From contig JAKSGN010000005.1 of the NCBI GenBank assembly GCA_024180945.1, positions 2,418,001 to 2,482,000 on the forward strand: a stretch of DNA of 64,000 nucleotides, read 5' to 3'. Shown piece by piece: positions 33,180-43,466 of this stretch (position 1 is its first letter; each line of letters begins with the position of its first letter). A model generated the notes under the pieces. It worked only from the letters and a program-made list of their open reading frames with translations. It was not told the origin of the DNA and did no database searches. The position numbers were made by a program, and so were the translations under genes. Origin of the DNA: Macrophomina tecta (taxonomy: Eukaryota; Ascomycota; Dothideomycetes; Botryosphaeriales; Botryosphaeriaceae).

Positions 33180-33967
33180 TTACATGCGCCACCCACGGTA
33201 AGAAAGTGTCGGCGGTTGCACGCGCCGTGGTCGACCTGAACCTCGCCTCTTCTCAACATACTCCAACCCCCCCTCCACTTCTTCCTTCTCGAACAAAGCA
33301 GATGACTGTCGGGCTAGGAGATCAATGAAAAACTCCTTGGGCCCCTCATTTACATCAATCCAATCCTGGTTAATGATGCCATCCCCCTCATCAATCGAGC
33401 AAAGCCAAAGGTCGATATATAGCTGCCTCCAGGGGGATGAGACAACTGTCTGCTGATACAGCAACTCAGCAAGATGGTGTGGATAGCTTCTCGTCTGCTT
33501 GGCCAAGGAGAGAATACTGTTCAGGATCGCATCTCTAAAGTCTTGGTCTTGCAGATAGTCTGCAAAGACGTAAGTGTGATGGAGGAAGGTGTACTTGTCG
33601 TTCGTTTCGAGTTCTTCCGAAACGACGATCTCCCTCGTGTAGACCCAGGTGATATAGACTTCAAAGATATCGGGATGGGCATCCTCTATTGGTATCACGC
33701 CTTGGCTCTCCTTCCATATACCGTTGATTATGCCACTAAAGTAGGCGGAAGTCGAAAGAAGGCCTTGGTGGATGTGAAATGGAACTCTCCACTCCCCCAC
33801 CAGAACCGTGACGACTTTGCCACTGAATCTACCGCTTGTTAGTAAGCGTTGACATTTGTGGCCTTTTCGGCTTACCGGGACTTGTTCCGTGCGTGTCTGT
33901 ACCTCCACCTGGGCGGCTCCTTTAAAGATGAGGTAGCTTGGGAGGGCGGCTGTCGCCGTCGGGGCAT
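33180..33967 (-). CDS. BTB/POZ-domain protein, 247 residues
   Basis: Exons on the minus strand are 33876-33967 and 33180-33828. The 47-nt intron has donor GTAAGC, a perfect TACTAAC branch and acceptor GGTAG. The intron also reads through in frame, which gives a misleading longer ORF; the branch site and phase favour splicing. Exon 1 is basic (MPRRRQPPSQATSS). Exon 2 is a typical fungal BTB fold: GKVVTVLVGEWRVPFHIHQG, LLSTSAYFSGIING, then DAHPDIFEVYITWVYTREI. BTB domains mediate dimerisation and often link to Cul3 ubiquitin ligases, but stand-alone fungal members are mostly uncharacterised. Confidence 0.78.
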
Positions 33968-34701
33968 GATGGTTTGTGACCAAGCAGTGTGTGCAGTGTG
34001 AAGTGGAGGGCTGGACAAAGTGGAGGCGTGATTGGAAAATCGGAAGGCAAGGTCGGACGAGTCTAAGGGTAGCGGAAGCATGTAGGGTGCTCTATATATA
34101 CATTGCTGCTGTCGGGATCGGCATTTCAGATGAGATGGTGCTGCCTTTTTTGGTTTGGGGCGGAGAGGTTCCACTTGCTGCATCCAAGAGCGGAGGCGGA
34201 CTGACGACTCATGGGCCCAGTCGTCGACTGTGCCTCAAGGATCAGTGGCCACAAGGATCAGGTCCTGCACGCATCTGAGGCCTTCATGAAACCATGACAT
34301 GGCAAGACAGCAAAGCAGGCTTGCATCGGCACGAGACAAGTCATGACGCTACGTATCACAACATCCCGGGTTACGGTGAGGAGAACCTGACGGCGCCAGC
34401 CCGTTCGTGTGGAGTCTCGAGCCGCGTCACCCGCTCCAGACAGTAATGATAGCCAGAGTGGTGTCTGTATCATGCGGTGGAGTGCAGGAATACTGGCCAA
34501 TGGCGCTTGCATCGTGACCATGCCCCGGAAGGAAGGATCATGGCTGATGCTGGACCGGAGGTCTGTTCGGGCTTGGCCGTTCCCTGGCGAGGGGCCGCCA
34601 AAGAGATAAGTAGGCGCGAGTCCCTGTTTCTGACGCTGTCAATTCTTTCACCATCACTCACACTGCTTCCTATCAGTCAGTCAAGACATCTTCTCATCAT
34701 C
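33968..34701. other. Intergenic, about 730 bases
   Basis: It lies between the divergent BTB gene and the 402-residue gene. It contains a TATA-like CTCTATATATAC near 34091 (for the BTB gene side) and a pyrimidine-rich stretch before the 34702 ATG. No coding segment was accepted. Confidence 0.45.
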
Positions 34702-35962
34702 ATGACCGTGTTCCTCAACGGAATTCTTCACGCTCGTGATCTACCGCTCACCCCTGAGATCGCCCTCTTCATCACCTCAGGAAGCCTCACCCCAGAGTTC
34801 ACTCTCGGCGAGGATATCTATCACCCACTTTCAATAGAGTCCACGGATGTCAACTTCCCCTCTGGCCACGAAGCACTTCCGCAGGAGAACGTCCAGAACC
34901 TTCGGCAGCCCACTCTTCCGAGCCAGACGACCCATGGTGTCATGCATGCCGAAGCCATGGCGCATGATCAAGCCGCTGATGTGGCTTTCGGCGAGATAAA
35001 CCAGCCGTCCAACCAGGACACGGAAGCTCCGCTGCCTGACGAGCTGCTCCTTCGACCGCTTCCACCTTCCAAGCAGAGCATACCATCACCCCAAGGATCG
35101 GACGTCGACCGGGAGAACGCTCAACCGGCCGAGCCAGGACTGATCGAGCTCACGGAGGGGGAGACTGTTTTGCTGGGGTACCTTAGTCATACGCAGGGTA
35201 ACCTCGCGCCACCTCCAAGCTTCGAGGCTCTGTTCGATTTCGACGAATACGAGAGCTCCGTTACAGCATCCTCGGCTGGTGGACTGTGCAGTCCGGAGAC
35301 ATGCGCGGATGCCTCGACATGTGCTTCGAGCTGCTACACCAGTGACTTGGATGAAGTATATGGCGAAAAGCAACCTAAACAAGGTCAGTACTGTGCATTT
35401 CCCCACACAGTAACGCCGCGGACTCACTTTCCCAGCCCCAGTCATGTTGGAAATCCATGACGCCGAAAGCTTGGGCACGCACAACCCAGCAGACGATGAG
35501 GAAGATGAAGAGGAAGTGGTGCTACTCGATGTCCGCCCAATTGCCGCCGCGGAGGACGGTGATGTCGTGATGGTAGATGGTTTGGCCTTTGAGCAGAGAA
35601 AGAAGCCCGCAAGCAAGGCGACGCGGAGGCCGCGAACAACAGCTTCCCGAACCTGCCCGTACAATCGCTTTGTTCCACACCCCACCACACCCGCTAGCAG
35701 GAAGAAGCTCAAGAAATGGGACGTGTTCGCTGAGGAGTGGCCGCAGATTGATGAAGCACTCGAGCAGAGGCCCGAACTGCGTGGTCGACTCGCGAGCGTG
35801 AGGGGTTACATTGAGATTTTGGAACAAGACCCAGACTTCAAGCTTTGGAGAGATCCTTTTTTGGAACAATGGGGCCTTTTGAGGGAATTGGTGGGGACCA
35901 CTGACGAACGGAATGTCGTTGAGTGGGCCGAAGGGATGCTTGTTGATGTTTTCAATAGCTGA
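34702..35962 (+). CDS. Acidic hypothetical protein, 402 residues
   Basis: Exons 34702-35383 and 35436-35962 (52-nt intron, GTCAGT..CCCAG, in phase). The first 225 residues are acidic, Pro/Glu/Asp/Ser-rich and probably disordered (DQAADVAFGEINQPSNQDTE). After the intron comes an acidic Asp/Glu run (DDEEDEEEVV), a basic patch (RKKPASKATRRPRT) and a helical C-terminal 130 residues (KKLKKWDVFAEEWPQIDEAL, ending WAEGMLVDVFNS). The mix of acidic and basic regions suggests a nuclear regulatory protein, but no domain was recognised. The start ATG at 34702 was chosen over alternatives upstream, which would read low-quality sequence. Confidence 0.6.
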
Positions 35963-37043
35963 AAGATGGTTGATTACGGCTTATTCAGTATCAGAATTGC
36001 GGCGCTGTGTCCACACACCTCTTATGGTTGATCTGTTATGGCGGTCGGAGGTCTTCTCCGAGAGCGAGCCTTCACTCGCACACCCTGCGCGCTCTCGGCT
36101 CGCTCTCGCATCTTGGCAGAAGAAGCACGTTGTCCTCGCAGGGTGGGGAAAAGAGGGGGAAAATCGGATGGCAGCACGATGCCGGGACTGAGATGGGAGC
36201 CTGATGCACTGAGCGGTGGTCGCGAGGTTACGCCGCAAGGATCATGGGCGCCAGGATGTCCGGTGCGGACGTCGCCGGCATTGCGTGCGGCGCGCACTGT
36301 TATGTGACGCGTGGTCGAGCATAGCTGATAAGCCAGCAATGGTGGTGGGACATCGTAACGCTCGGGTGCAAAGCGCCCGTGTGGGAAATTGTCCAGCAAC
36401 GTTGACCTGGACGACGATGCGGCGTGGAAATAAAGCCCGCGCGGGATCAGCGCTGGAGGTGTGCCAATCGGATGTGGGATCAAAGCCCGCAGGGGCCTCG
36501 TACCTGCGCTGCCCAACGCCCTGCAGGATCGAAGCCCATGCGGGAACCGAGTCAGCGGACCGCCTCGCCCGTAGGGGAATCCGGTAGGTGCGCCGTCGAA
36601 CGGTTGGGGGCGTTCATCCCGCATGGGCTCTGTCGCCCCACACGCTCGCGCACAGCGGATCGGCCATCCCGCATGGGCGTTCTCGCCCCAACTCCGCCCA
36701 ACTTCTTCGCGCCAGCTCCCGTGCGGGCATCGCTCCCCTAGACGCCACCCACTGCTCTCTGCTTCGGCCCTTAGGGGCTTTTTGGCTCTGCACCCTCGCC
36801 GCATCATCACCGCCCGCTCAAACGCTGCAATACCGCCTATTTCGCACGAAATCATGACTTTAATTTGGGCAAAAGGCTGAGTCTTGGTGCATTCGGCTTC
36901 AGCGCTGGCCTTAAGAGACGGGCGGCTTGCTACGGCACCACTATTTCTTTTTACAAATTTTTCTTTTTTTTTTGGCATGGTGTGCTCTACCAAAATCGCC
37001 AACTTATATATGACTCGGTTTGATCATTGTCAAAACTACTCCA
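35963..37043. other. Intergenic, about 1.1 kb, with palindrome array
   Basis: It holds the palindrome array. The 326-residue minus-strand frame across it (36022-37002) is a by-product of G+C-rich repeats and is not accepted as a gene. A T-rich tract follows at about 36948-36974. Confidence 0.55.
36376..36777. repeat. Array of nine short palindromes at about 50-bp spacing
   Basis: Self-complementary 9-10-mers of the form CCCG..GGG occur at 36376, 36435, 36486, 36535, 36568, 36618, 36668, 36718 and 36768. The last five are exactly 50 bases apart. Examples: CCCGCGCGGG (36435), CCCGCATGGG (36618 and 36668), CCCGTGCGGG (36718), CCCTTAGGGG (36768). The sequence between cores is not strongly conserved. 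It lies in a G+C-rich intergenic stretch. Confidence 0.8.
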
Positions 37044-37787
37044 TCATGCAGAGCTCTTCCTTGTTTCCACGAATTTCCAGACAGTCTGGAAGATCTCCGC
37101 CAGCCAATCGACTTGCTGAGCAGCCGCTTGCCACGTTCGCCTTGATTCTTTGGCTTCCTCAAACAGCTGTTTAACCTCACCCACCTGCGCCTCGTGCTTC
37201 AGGCGCAGCTCTGACTGGGCTTGCTTCTCCTGCATGTAACGGATGATGTGCTGTCGCAACTCAGCGCGCTCGCCTCTAAGAGATTCAAACATCTGTGCCA
37301 TCTCGGCCTCACGACCGGAAAAATGAGCAGCATACCGGTCAAGAAGCTGAGAGTGAGCTGACTTCTGTTCAAGGTACTCTTCTCGCAACTGCTCCAACTC
37401 GCGTCGCTCAATTCTGACGCGTGCGTAGAGACCGTCGATCTCTGCCTCACGTTCCTGCATGTGCTTTTCGTGCTCCTCGATCATCTTGTTGTGTTCTTCG
37501 AACAGCTGCGTGTGGTCCACGCAACACAGACAATCCTCGGTTCCGTTGGTCGAAGCGGCAGAATACGGAACGAATGAGTCTGATTCGTTCATCGCTCCGC
37601 ATTCGGTGGGATCTGGCTCGGAATCGATTGAAATGACGGGTGACTGCATTTGCTGGTTGTTGCAGAGAGGCTCCGGGGTCGGAGGGGCTTCAGAAGACCC
37701 GATAGTCTGGGAGCGAGTTGTCTGCAAACATCAGAATCAAATACTATCATGAGGGCTTTTACGCAGGTCCGGAATCCTTACCACCAT
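37044..37787 (-). CDS. Coiled-coil protein, 227 residues
   Basis: A six-base first exon (37782-37787, ATGGTG) joins exon 2 (37044-37721) across a 60-nt intron (GTAAGG..TTGCAG). The alternative is a start further inside. An acidic, Ser/Pro/Glu-rich N-terminus with a CLCC motif is followed by about 140 residues of charged coiled coil (LFEEHNKMIEEHEKHMQERE, LYARVRIERRELEQLREEYL and onward). There is no membrane segment and no DNA-binding basic region. It is one of several short coiled-coil proteins in this element. Function unknown. Confidence 0.58.
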
Positions 37788-38088
37788 TTTTTTTGAATAG
37801 TCGAGGAGAGTACGGAAACGCTTCGTAAGCGTGGGGCAAAGGGCGGCGGACGGGCTGCTCCCGGCACAAAATTTATAACGCGCCTTCGCAGATCCTCTGA
37901 TGTCCTCCCAAGCGCTCTCGCTTAGGGAGGGACAATCAAGCGCTCGGAAGTCCTTCCGATATCAGCGATGATGGGATGCCCATGCCAACGCGGATGCAGG
38001 ATCCGCAACCTGGCTGCTCAAATGCTGCCAGCGCCACCGCCGATAAAATGCAGAAGATCCCAGCTGCCAGTAGCCCCGCTAAATATCC

Positions 38089-38550
38089 ATGGCTGAAAAA
38101 CGCGCTCTGTCTTTAGGAGAGGAAAGTGTGTCTTCAAGTGAGAGCTCCTGCCTGTTGTTCGCCAACCAGCTAATCGGAACAGGGGATATGCTCTCTCACA
38201 TTGATAATCTGATCACCATTGAAAATGATCGGCACCAAGCCATCATGGTTCATCTGGAAGCGCTACGTAATCATGCTCTCGCGGGTTCGCCGCCTCGAAA
38301 GAGACCCAAAATCTCAGACGAAGCCTATGATGAGACTTCCGAGGCTTTACGCCAAGACCAGCTTGCGGTGCTGGATCAACTGGCAAACAAGATGGGGCTG
38401 CAAAGGCTTCCATCTCTCAAGGCTGTAGCTGGCCGAGTTGCCCTCCGACTCCTCGCTCGAGCCATCAATGACATGAGAAGCAAAGGGAAAGGTACTCAGC
38501 CCACGAAAAGCAAGACTCCACTAAAATATACTGACGCAACAGGCTCGTGA
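38089..38550 (+). CDS. Small helical protein, 153 residues
   Basis: Open frame from ATG 38089, with no better upstream ATG. The product is helical and charged, with an N-terminal Ser/Glu-rich segment, a basic cluster (PPRKRPKIS, possible nuclear signal) and a leucine-rich helix (LPSLKAVAGRVALRLLARA). Near the end, a GTACTC..CAACAG intron (56 nt, with TACTGAC branch) would remove the last 18 residues and give a tail ending KGS; both versions are possible. No family recognised. Confidence 0.5.
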   Translation: MAEKRALSLGEESVSSSESSCLLFANQLIGTGDMLSHIDNLITIENDRHQAIMVHLEALRNHALAGSPPRKRPKISDEAYDETSEALRQDQLAVLDQLANKMGLQRLPSLKAVAGRVALRLLARAINDMRSKGKGTQPTKSKTPLKYTDATGS

Positions 38551-38635
38551 AAGGGTATTTTGACAAGAGTTGATTACATTCTGAGATCTTAGCTAGACGC
38601 AGGATTAAACGAGTTGTTTTCGCCAGCCTCGAATT

Positions 38636-38959
38636 TTATCCAATATCCACACGTAGCCCGATGAACAATCCCAGCTCTCTCCTCTTCAAAAAAAGCCTCG
38701 TGAAGTCGTCCATCCGCTTAAATGCTTGTTCGTCCCAGTTCATAGGGTGGGGGTACATCAATGTATACTGGTCCGGCTCCGATTGAGAATAGTATCGTGC
38801 CATGTCGTTTATCTCGGCCTCATTAAGCAGCCAGAAGTGTAGTATCGTTTTCGGGAAGCGCGGGTGCGGCGGTCCGGCTGGCAAAGGATATATCGCGGAT
38901 AGCTCCAGTTGCATTATTCCAATTTTGTAGTAGAATTCTGGGTTCTTGACGGCAGGCAT
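38636..38959 (-). CDS. Small protein beside the captain, 107 residues
   Basis: The frame continues upstream to 39244, but the stretch from the ATG at 38959 (MPAVKNPEFYYKIGIMQLEL) reads as a better start; the residues before it are basic and look non-coding. The protein is soluble and mixed alpha/beta, with a Pro/Tyr-rich middle (YPLPAGPPHPRFPKTILHFW) and an acidic C-terminal helix. No family was recognised. It lies about 560 bp from the 3' end of the recombinase, in the same orientation. Confidence 0.5.
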   Translation of the reverse strand: MPAVKNPEFYYKIGIMQLELSAIYPLPAGPPHPRFPKTILHFWLLNEAEINDMARYYSQSEPDQYTLMYPHPMNWDEQAFKRMDDFTRLFLKRRELGLFIGLRVDIG

Positions 38960-39518
38960 GATTGCTGAGAGTGTTTTGCAGTGTGTTAAGTTAGCCCTGG
39001 GCTGTTTTAAATTGTCCACTGCGAGCAAAGGCCGGCAAACGGGACGCCGCCGTCCAGGCAATCCCCGCCCTACCTTATGGCGGAAAACTGACACGCGGGC
39101 CGCCAGAAAGCTGCCAGTAGCTTTCAAGGCAGCTATTTTTCTGATTTGAAATAGATGGAACGGACGTTTCCACATCTGGTTGGTGCGTTGGGGCGGCGAA
39201 ACGCCCCCGCTGAAGTTTTGGCGGAGGCTACCACCTTGATGCATAGACTACTCCTCTAAAAAGTCTATCAAGTACTTGTAACAGCAGCGTTTTCTCTGAA
39301 AAAGAAGTTTTACGGTACCGAGGTCTCGAGGTTAAGGCCAAAGAAGAGGCCACATTGCTCTTTCCGGAGACCGGGCCGTCAATAAAGCCCCTAAAGATGC
39401 GGCAGCCGTGAGAGCCCGAATCACTTTATAATATTGATTAGTCATATGCGAGTTTAATGAGAGATATGAAGGTTTCTTGATTGAGTGAGCTCTAATAATT
39501 CCGAATCACAACAGCTTT
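38960..39518. other. Intergenic, about 560 bases
   Basis: It lies between the captain's 3' end and the small 107-residue gene, both on the minus strand. No gene, RNA or repeat was recognised. Confidence 0.5.
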
Positions 39519-42453
39519 TCAGTCCTCCGTGAGATCGGTCTCTTCGTACGTGACACCTCGCTCGCCTCCACAAGTATCCGCAGAATTCGACTCTTGCAGA
39601 GTACTTCCTACTGCCATACTTTTACGGATCCTCATAGCGATGCCGTGCACATCCTCCAAGTGGTCCAAATAGCTCTCGCGGTTGTACTGGTGGTCGTCTT
39701 TGCAGAGTGGATGAGGGCATGGAAAAGGCCGCCTGTACTCTCTGACGTGCTTCATAATATGGCCTCTATGGTCCGTCTGAGACAACTGCCTGTACCTCTC
39801 TGAGCCCTTGCCTTCTTGGCCAAGGCAGAAGGGGCACAACGGGGCGAAAATAACAGCTCCTTTGAAAATGATGCTGCCGCAGAAGGGATCCCGCAAGTCC
39901 CTCAAATGTTGCTCACAGTGCTTCTCCCAATCGAAAATTGAAGTAAACCAGGCTCTACACTGGTGACAGAAGGAGGCCTTGTGGTCAAGCATGGAAGGAG
40001 AGGGGGCCCCGTGAGCCTCGAGTAAATGACCCTCCAGAGCCAGAGTGGTGCCAGCTGACCAGTCGCAACTAGACCAAGCGCAGGACCCACCTAAGGAATG
40101 ACGAATATGGTGCAACATGTGTCTAGAAATTTTGCTGGTAGTTTTATTTGCAAAATCAAAATTGCAGGCGGCCCAGCGACATTTCGACGCCATGATTCGA
40201 CACATATCTTGTGCCAGAGGGAGCATGAGCTTCTTCTCCGACTCATCGAAACTTTCGTCGACCTTGAACGTATTGAAAGGGTCTTTGGCCACCAGCGGGC
40301 AGATTTCTTTGGCCTTTCTGGCTTCCTCGGAGTTGTACAACTTGAAACATGTAAGGAGATGAGTATTGAACTTCAGCGGCGGATAACTACAGGATCCAAT
40401 AAGTCATAATCTCTGGTTAAAGCAGATGGTGAACTTACTTGGTAATGTCCTTTGAACACCAAGGGCATTCTTCTGTATCTGCAGAAACCCCTGGCAGCGG
40501 ATACAAGGCATAAAATGGCCCTGGATCCGCCATCTTCAATAAAGGGGTCAGTGCCTCCTCCAAAGGCAGTGGGTCAGCACTGCCGCGCTCGTAGAAGTTG
40601 CGTATAACATGCGCTCTGTCGTGGTCGTACCGAAGCAGGATTTTCATCCAGGGGGACGGCTTAGGACGGACTCTCGTAACGCGGCCAGAAGTGACGTACT
40701 CGAACCTGTCCTCGTCTGGTTCATCGGAGGACTCTGACTGAGCTGTTTGTGGGTTCCTAAAGTATGCCTCCCTTTCCTTCCTGAGTTTCTGCCTTTTCGC
40801 ATGCCGAGCAATCTCGTACTCTGCTCGAGATGCGTGCCCGCGCACGCGTTTGCCGGAAGTTGTCAGGGATGCTGTGCGGGGCTTCGGGGCGTTGAGGTTA
40901 CGGCGGAACGCCATAGATCGTAAGAACTCGATCTGGTGGGTCCGCGGTGCCACGCCCTGAGTAATGGCTTGGTTGTCTACAGGCACGACCTCGGACATGT
41001 AGACTTGGAACATTCTCTCATTTGAGTGACCCATGATTCGCTGTCGCTCGGCAGAGGTCACGCTCTCTGCAGCACTGCGTAAGATGGGAAGCACGATTGA
41101 GCTGGGAAAAGTGACACTTACTATCCAATGCATTGCCAACGCCTCTTCGAAAGGTGTATGCGCTTAGGGGCTCTTCGTAGCCAGCTCGTTCCCCGAGCTT
41201 CACGAGCATGTATTCCAGAGAATTGTACTTGAGGATAGCCTCGTCGGAGATTATAATCTGATCCTTGGTAGCTCGCAGGATAGGCACCTCTAGCATCTCT
41301 TCCTTAATTTTAATAGGCTTTGAATTGGCCCCGGCATCAATGCTTCTGTCTTGAAGCTGCGCCATGTCGAGTGCTCCATCTGCCACAGCGAGCGCAAAGA
41401 AAATCGTCAGGGGACAGAGCATTCGCATCTCTGGGATTTCGAATAGAGCATGCTGCTGGCTTCTCGCTTATCAGAGCACGGCTTCGGCTTCGGCAACTGG
41501 GGTACTCACCTCTTGTCCAATTCATTCCGTTTCTTCTTCATGAGCCTTCGCCTGATGAGCATAGTGATCTTCCCGTCCCTATCGACGAAGAGAGAGCAGT
41601 CCTTATACTTTAATCCGTCATTGGAACCTGGGTAAAGGTTCGACTGCACCAACTCCCCAGGCCTCATGCCGAGACTGCCAAGTACCAGGATAGCGAATGC
41701 GAGCTGTAAGCGCTCGCGAGGGTGTTTAAAAATATGCTCATCGCATGTCCATAGGTAGTTAATAATATCCTCAACGACGATAAAGTTCGCAAGGCCCTTT
41801 GGATCCGCGGACCAACTGGCCCCCTCTGTGATAGCCAACTTCTTGATTTCCTAGATCGATCACTGATTAACTATGTACTGACAGGGCTTACGGATACAGA
41901 GTGGTTCTTACACGTTTCATAATCTCCCTGTCCGCTTTCGGAAATTCGTAACCAGTTTCAAGTTTCAGGATACGCGCGACGATGTCGAATTCCCTTGTAG
42001 AAGTGCCTACGCATCTGGTCCGATCGGACTGGCCGGGTTTTGTCCTAGTCATCCAGATGAAAAAGGATCTGATGTGCTCAAATTTGGGGACTGTTTTAAG
42101 GTCCGCCAATTCCATGACCTTAGGATCATTGCTTTTAGTAGCGAGGACCGAAATGAATCTACCGGAGGTCAGTACGGTCTACAACTCGGCGGCGCAGTCA
42201 CTTACTCATTCCAGCGTCTGAGTACGCGCGATGGCTTATCAGCTTTCAAGAATTCGTCCTTTAGAACCGGCTTCGTGTACGCCTCGTCCCTAAGGGCGGC
42301 GAAGATGTCGTCCGTAGAGACCGGGATGAAACGGTCTCCCGCACGGGTCATACTGGTATCGAGAGGAGGGAGAAATCTGTAGCAATGAGAATTTCGCTGC
42401 GCTGAAAGTTTGGGGACGAATGAATAAGCCGGCGACAGGAAGCCAGGGGACAT
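39519..42453 (-). CDS. DUF3435 tyrosine recombinase, Starship 'captain', 889 residues
   Basis: Six exons on the minus strand: 42206-42453, 41912-42158, 41510-41850, 41122-41459, 40439-41066 and 39519-40386. All introns (47-61 nt) are GT..AG and in phase. The tyrosine-recombinase catalytic pattern is visible: Arg in LGSLGMRPGEL (about R228), basic residues in LIRRRLMKKKR, YTFRRG (Y380..R383), MGH (H405), and FQVYMSE with Tyr414 as the presumed nucleophile. The C-terminal 340 residues hold a basic region and several Cys/His clusters (CPWC, then CRWAAC..H..H, CHQC, CPFC), i.e. zinc fingers usual in this family. The enzyme would cut and rejoin DNA to mobilise the element. The start at 42453 is the first ATG; the ATG of MTRAGDRF is an alternative. 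No frameshift or early stop was seen. Confidence 0.88.
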
Positions 42454-43466
42454 GGGCTTAAATGTCTGTGTCGGGGCCGCCCGCCGGGACTGACGCTCGG
42501 CCCTAAGCGCCGAATCAGTGGGAGAGGGGGTTTAGGTTTGCAGTTCGGCCTGTGAGGCGTACACGAGCTTCTGAATTATGCGGGCCCGCCTCTGATAGCA
42601 TAAAAATTAGCGGGTATAGCGGAATACCGGAAGCGTATTGGCGCGGGTCGTTTCCAGCACTCCAGCAGCACATCACCCAGGCGCGGATGACTTTGGATTA
42701 GTAGCCTGGCTCCACTGAAAGCTGGCGTGGTTGAACTGGACAATCCGTGTATTGCGTGGAAGTCCTTTGGCCGACACCAGGTGACACTACACTGATAAGG
42801 AACAGCTCAAGGAAAGACAGACATGTTACCGCGATCACCTCAGAAGGTTAGAGTGCTCGACTCTCGATCAGCTAAATGTCAGCGGTGCAGAAGGTGCACA
42901 TCGGAAGGCGCATAGTTGCCCGCAAAGTAGGTTCCAGTCCTGGAGGGGTCATAACAGATCATGGCATACGACATGGAGTGAAAGCCATTTGCCATAAGGA
43001 TGCCTACCAGCTGTACGCCATTAGGCAGCGGATCGCATGTGTGTGAAGTTACGCAAGAAGCGCGCATTCTGCCCGGCGGCATCATGAGGAGGAACTAGAG
43101 CTGTTATCTCGCGGCCTGAAGGCTCGGGGAAAGAAGAGGAAAGGCGAAACGTGGTCGCGGAGCGGTTAAGAACGTGCAAACTGACGTGCAGCATTATGGA
43201 CGGCGGGTAGAGGCTGTTGGGTGGCTGTGGTATTTTAAGGGAGGCGGGAAGTGAGGTTGCCGGCAAACATGCGCAAAACGATGGAATGCGCCGGACGACA
43301 ACCTAGTCGTGTACGTGTGCGTGAAACTGGTTGCCGGTACTCACGGACCGCCTGTTGACGGTCGGGAAGGCGGAGGGCGGCCAAGCATCGTCCACGTGAC
43401 AGCGTAGAATGCTGGATGGTAACAAAACGTTTGTAACATGTCCAAAAAGAGACATCCTGCCTGTTA
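42454..43466. other. Captain upstream region, probable element boundary zone
   Basis: About 1 kb between the recombinase start codon and the tRNA gene. The 5' terminus of a Starship is normally within a few hundred bases to about 1 kb of the captain ATG, so the junction should lie here. It contains G+C-rich palindrome-like stretches (near 42560-42650, such as GCGGAATACCGGAAGCG). Two short minus-strand frames (42879-43085 and 43021-43266) read plausibly (NGVQLVGILMANGFHSMSYA), but no complete gene could be built. Confidence 0.4.

Larger units (their letters stand above)
1..42453 (-). mobile_element. Putative Starship-type giant transposon (interior and captain end)
   Basis: Starships are large fungal DNA transposons. 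They are moved by a DUF3435 tyrosine recombinase, normally the first gene at the 5' end, and their cargo often includes DUF3723, ferric reductase (FRE), patatin-like (PLP) and NLR genes. Here a DUF3435 gene sits at 39519-42453 on the minus strand, so cargo is expected to the left. PLP (8241-11371), DUF3723 (11673-15240) and FRE (18583-20377) are all found there; no NLR was seen. Gene content changes to core-like fungal genes to the right of the captain. The end coordinate given is only the captain start codon; the true 5' terminus should lie between 42454 and about 43466. The left end was not recognised and may be outside the window. No target-site duplication or terminal repeat was identified. 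The family assignments are from sequence; membership of all genes in one element is inference. Confidence 0.72.

Noticed and set aside
36376..36777. Possible CRISPR-like array
   Set aside because: The repeated units are only 9-10 bases and imperfect, the genome is eukaryotic, and there are no Cas genes.
36022..37002. 326-residue minus-strand frame
   Set aside because: It runs through the palindrome array; the translation is repetitive Arg/Pro/Ala-rich sequence typical of G+C-rich non-coding DNA.
42830..42905. tRNA-like segment (GGTTAGAGTGCTCGACT)
   Set aside because: It resembles a D-arm and anticodon arm, but the anticodon stem does not pair and no T arm with TTCGA was found.
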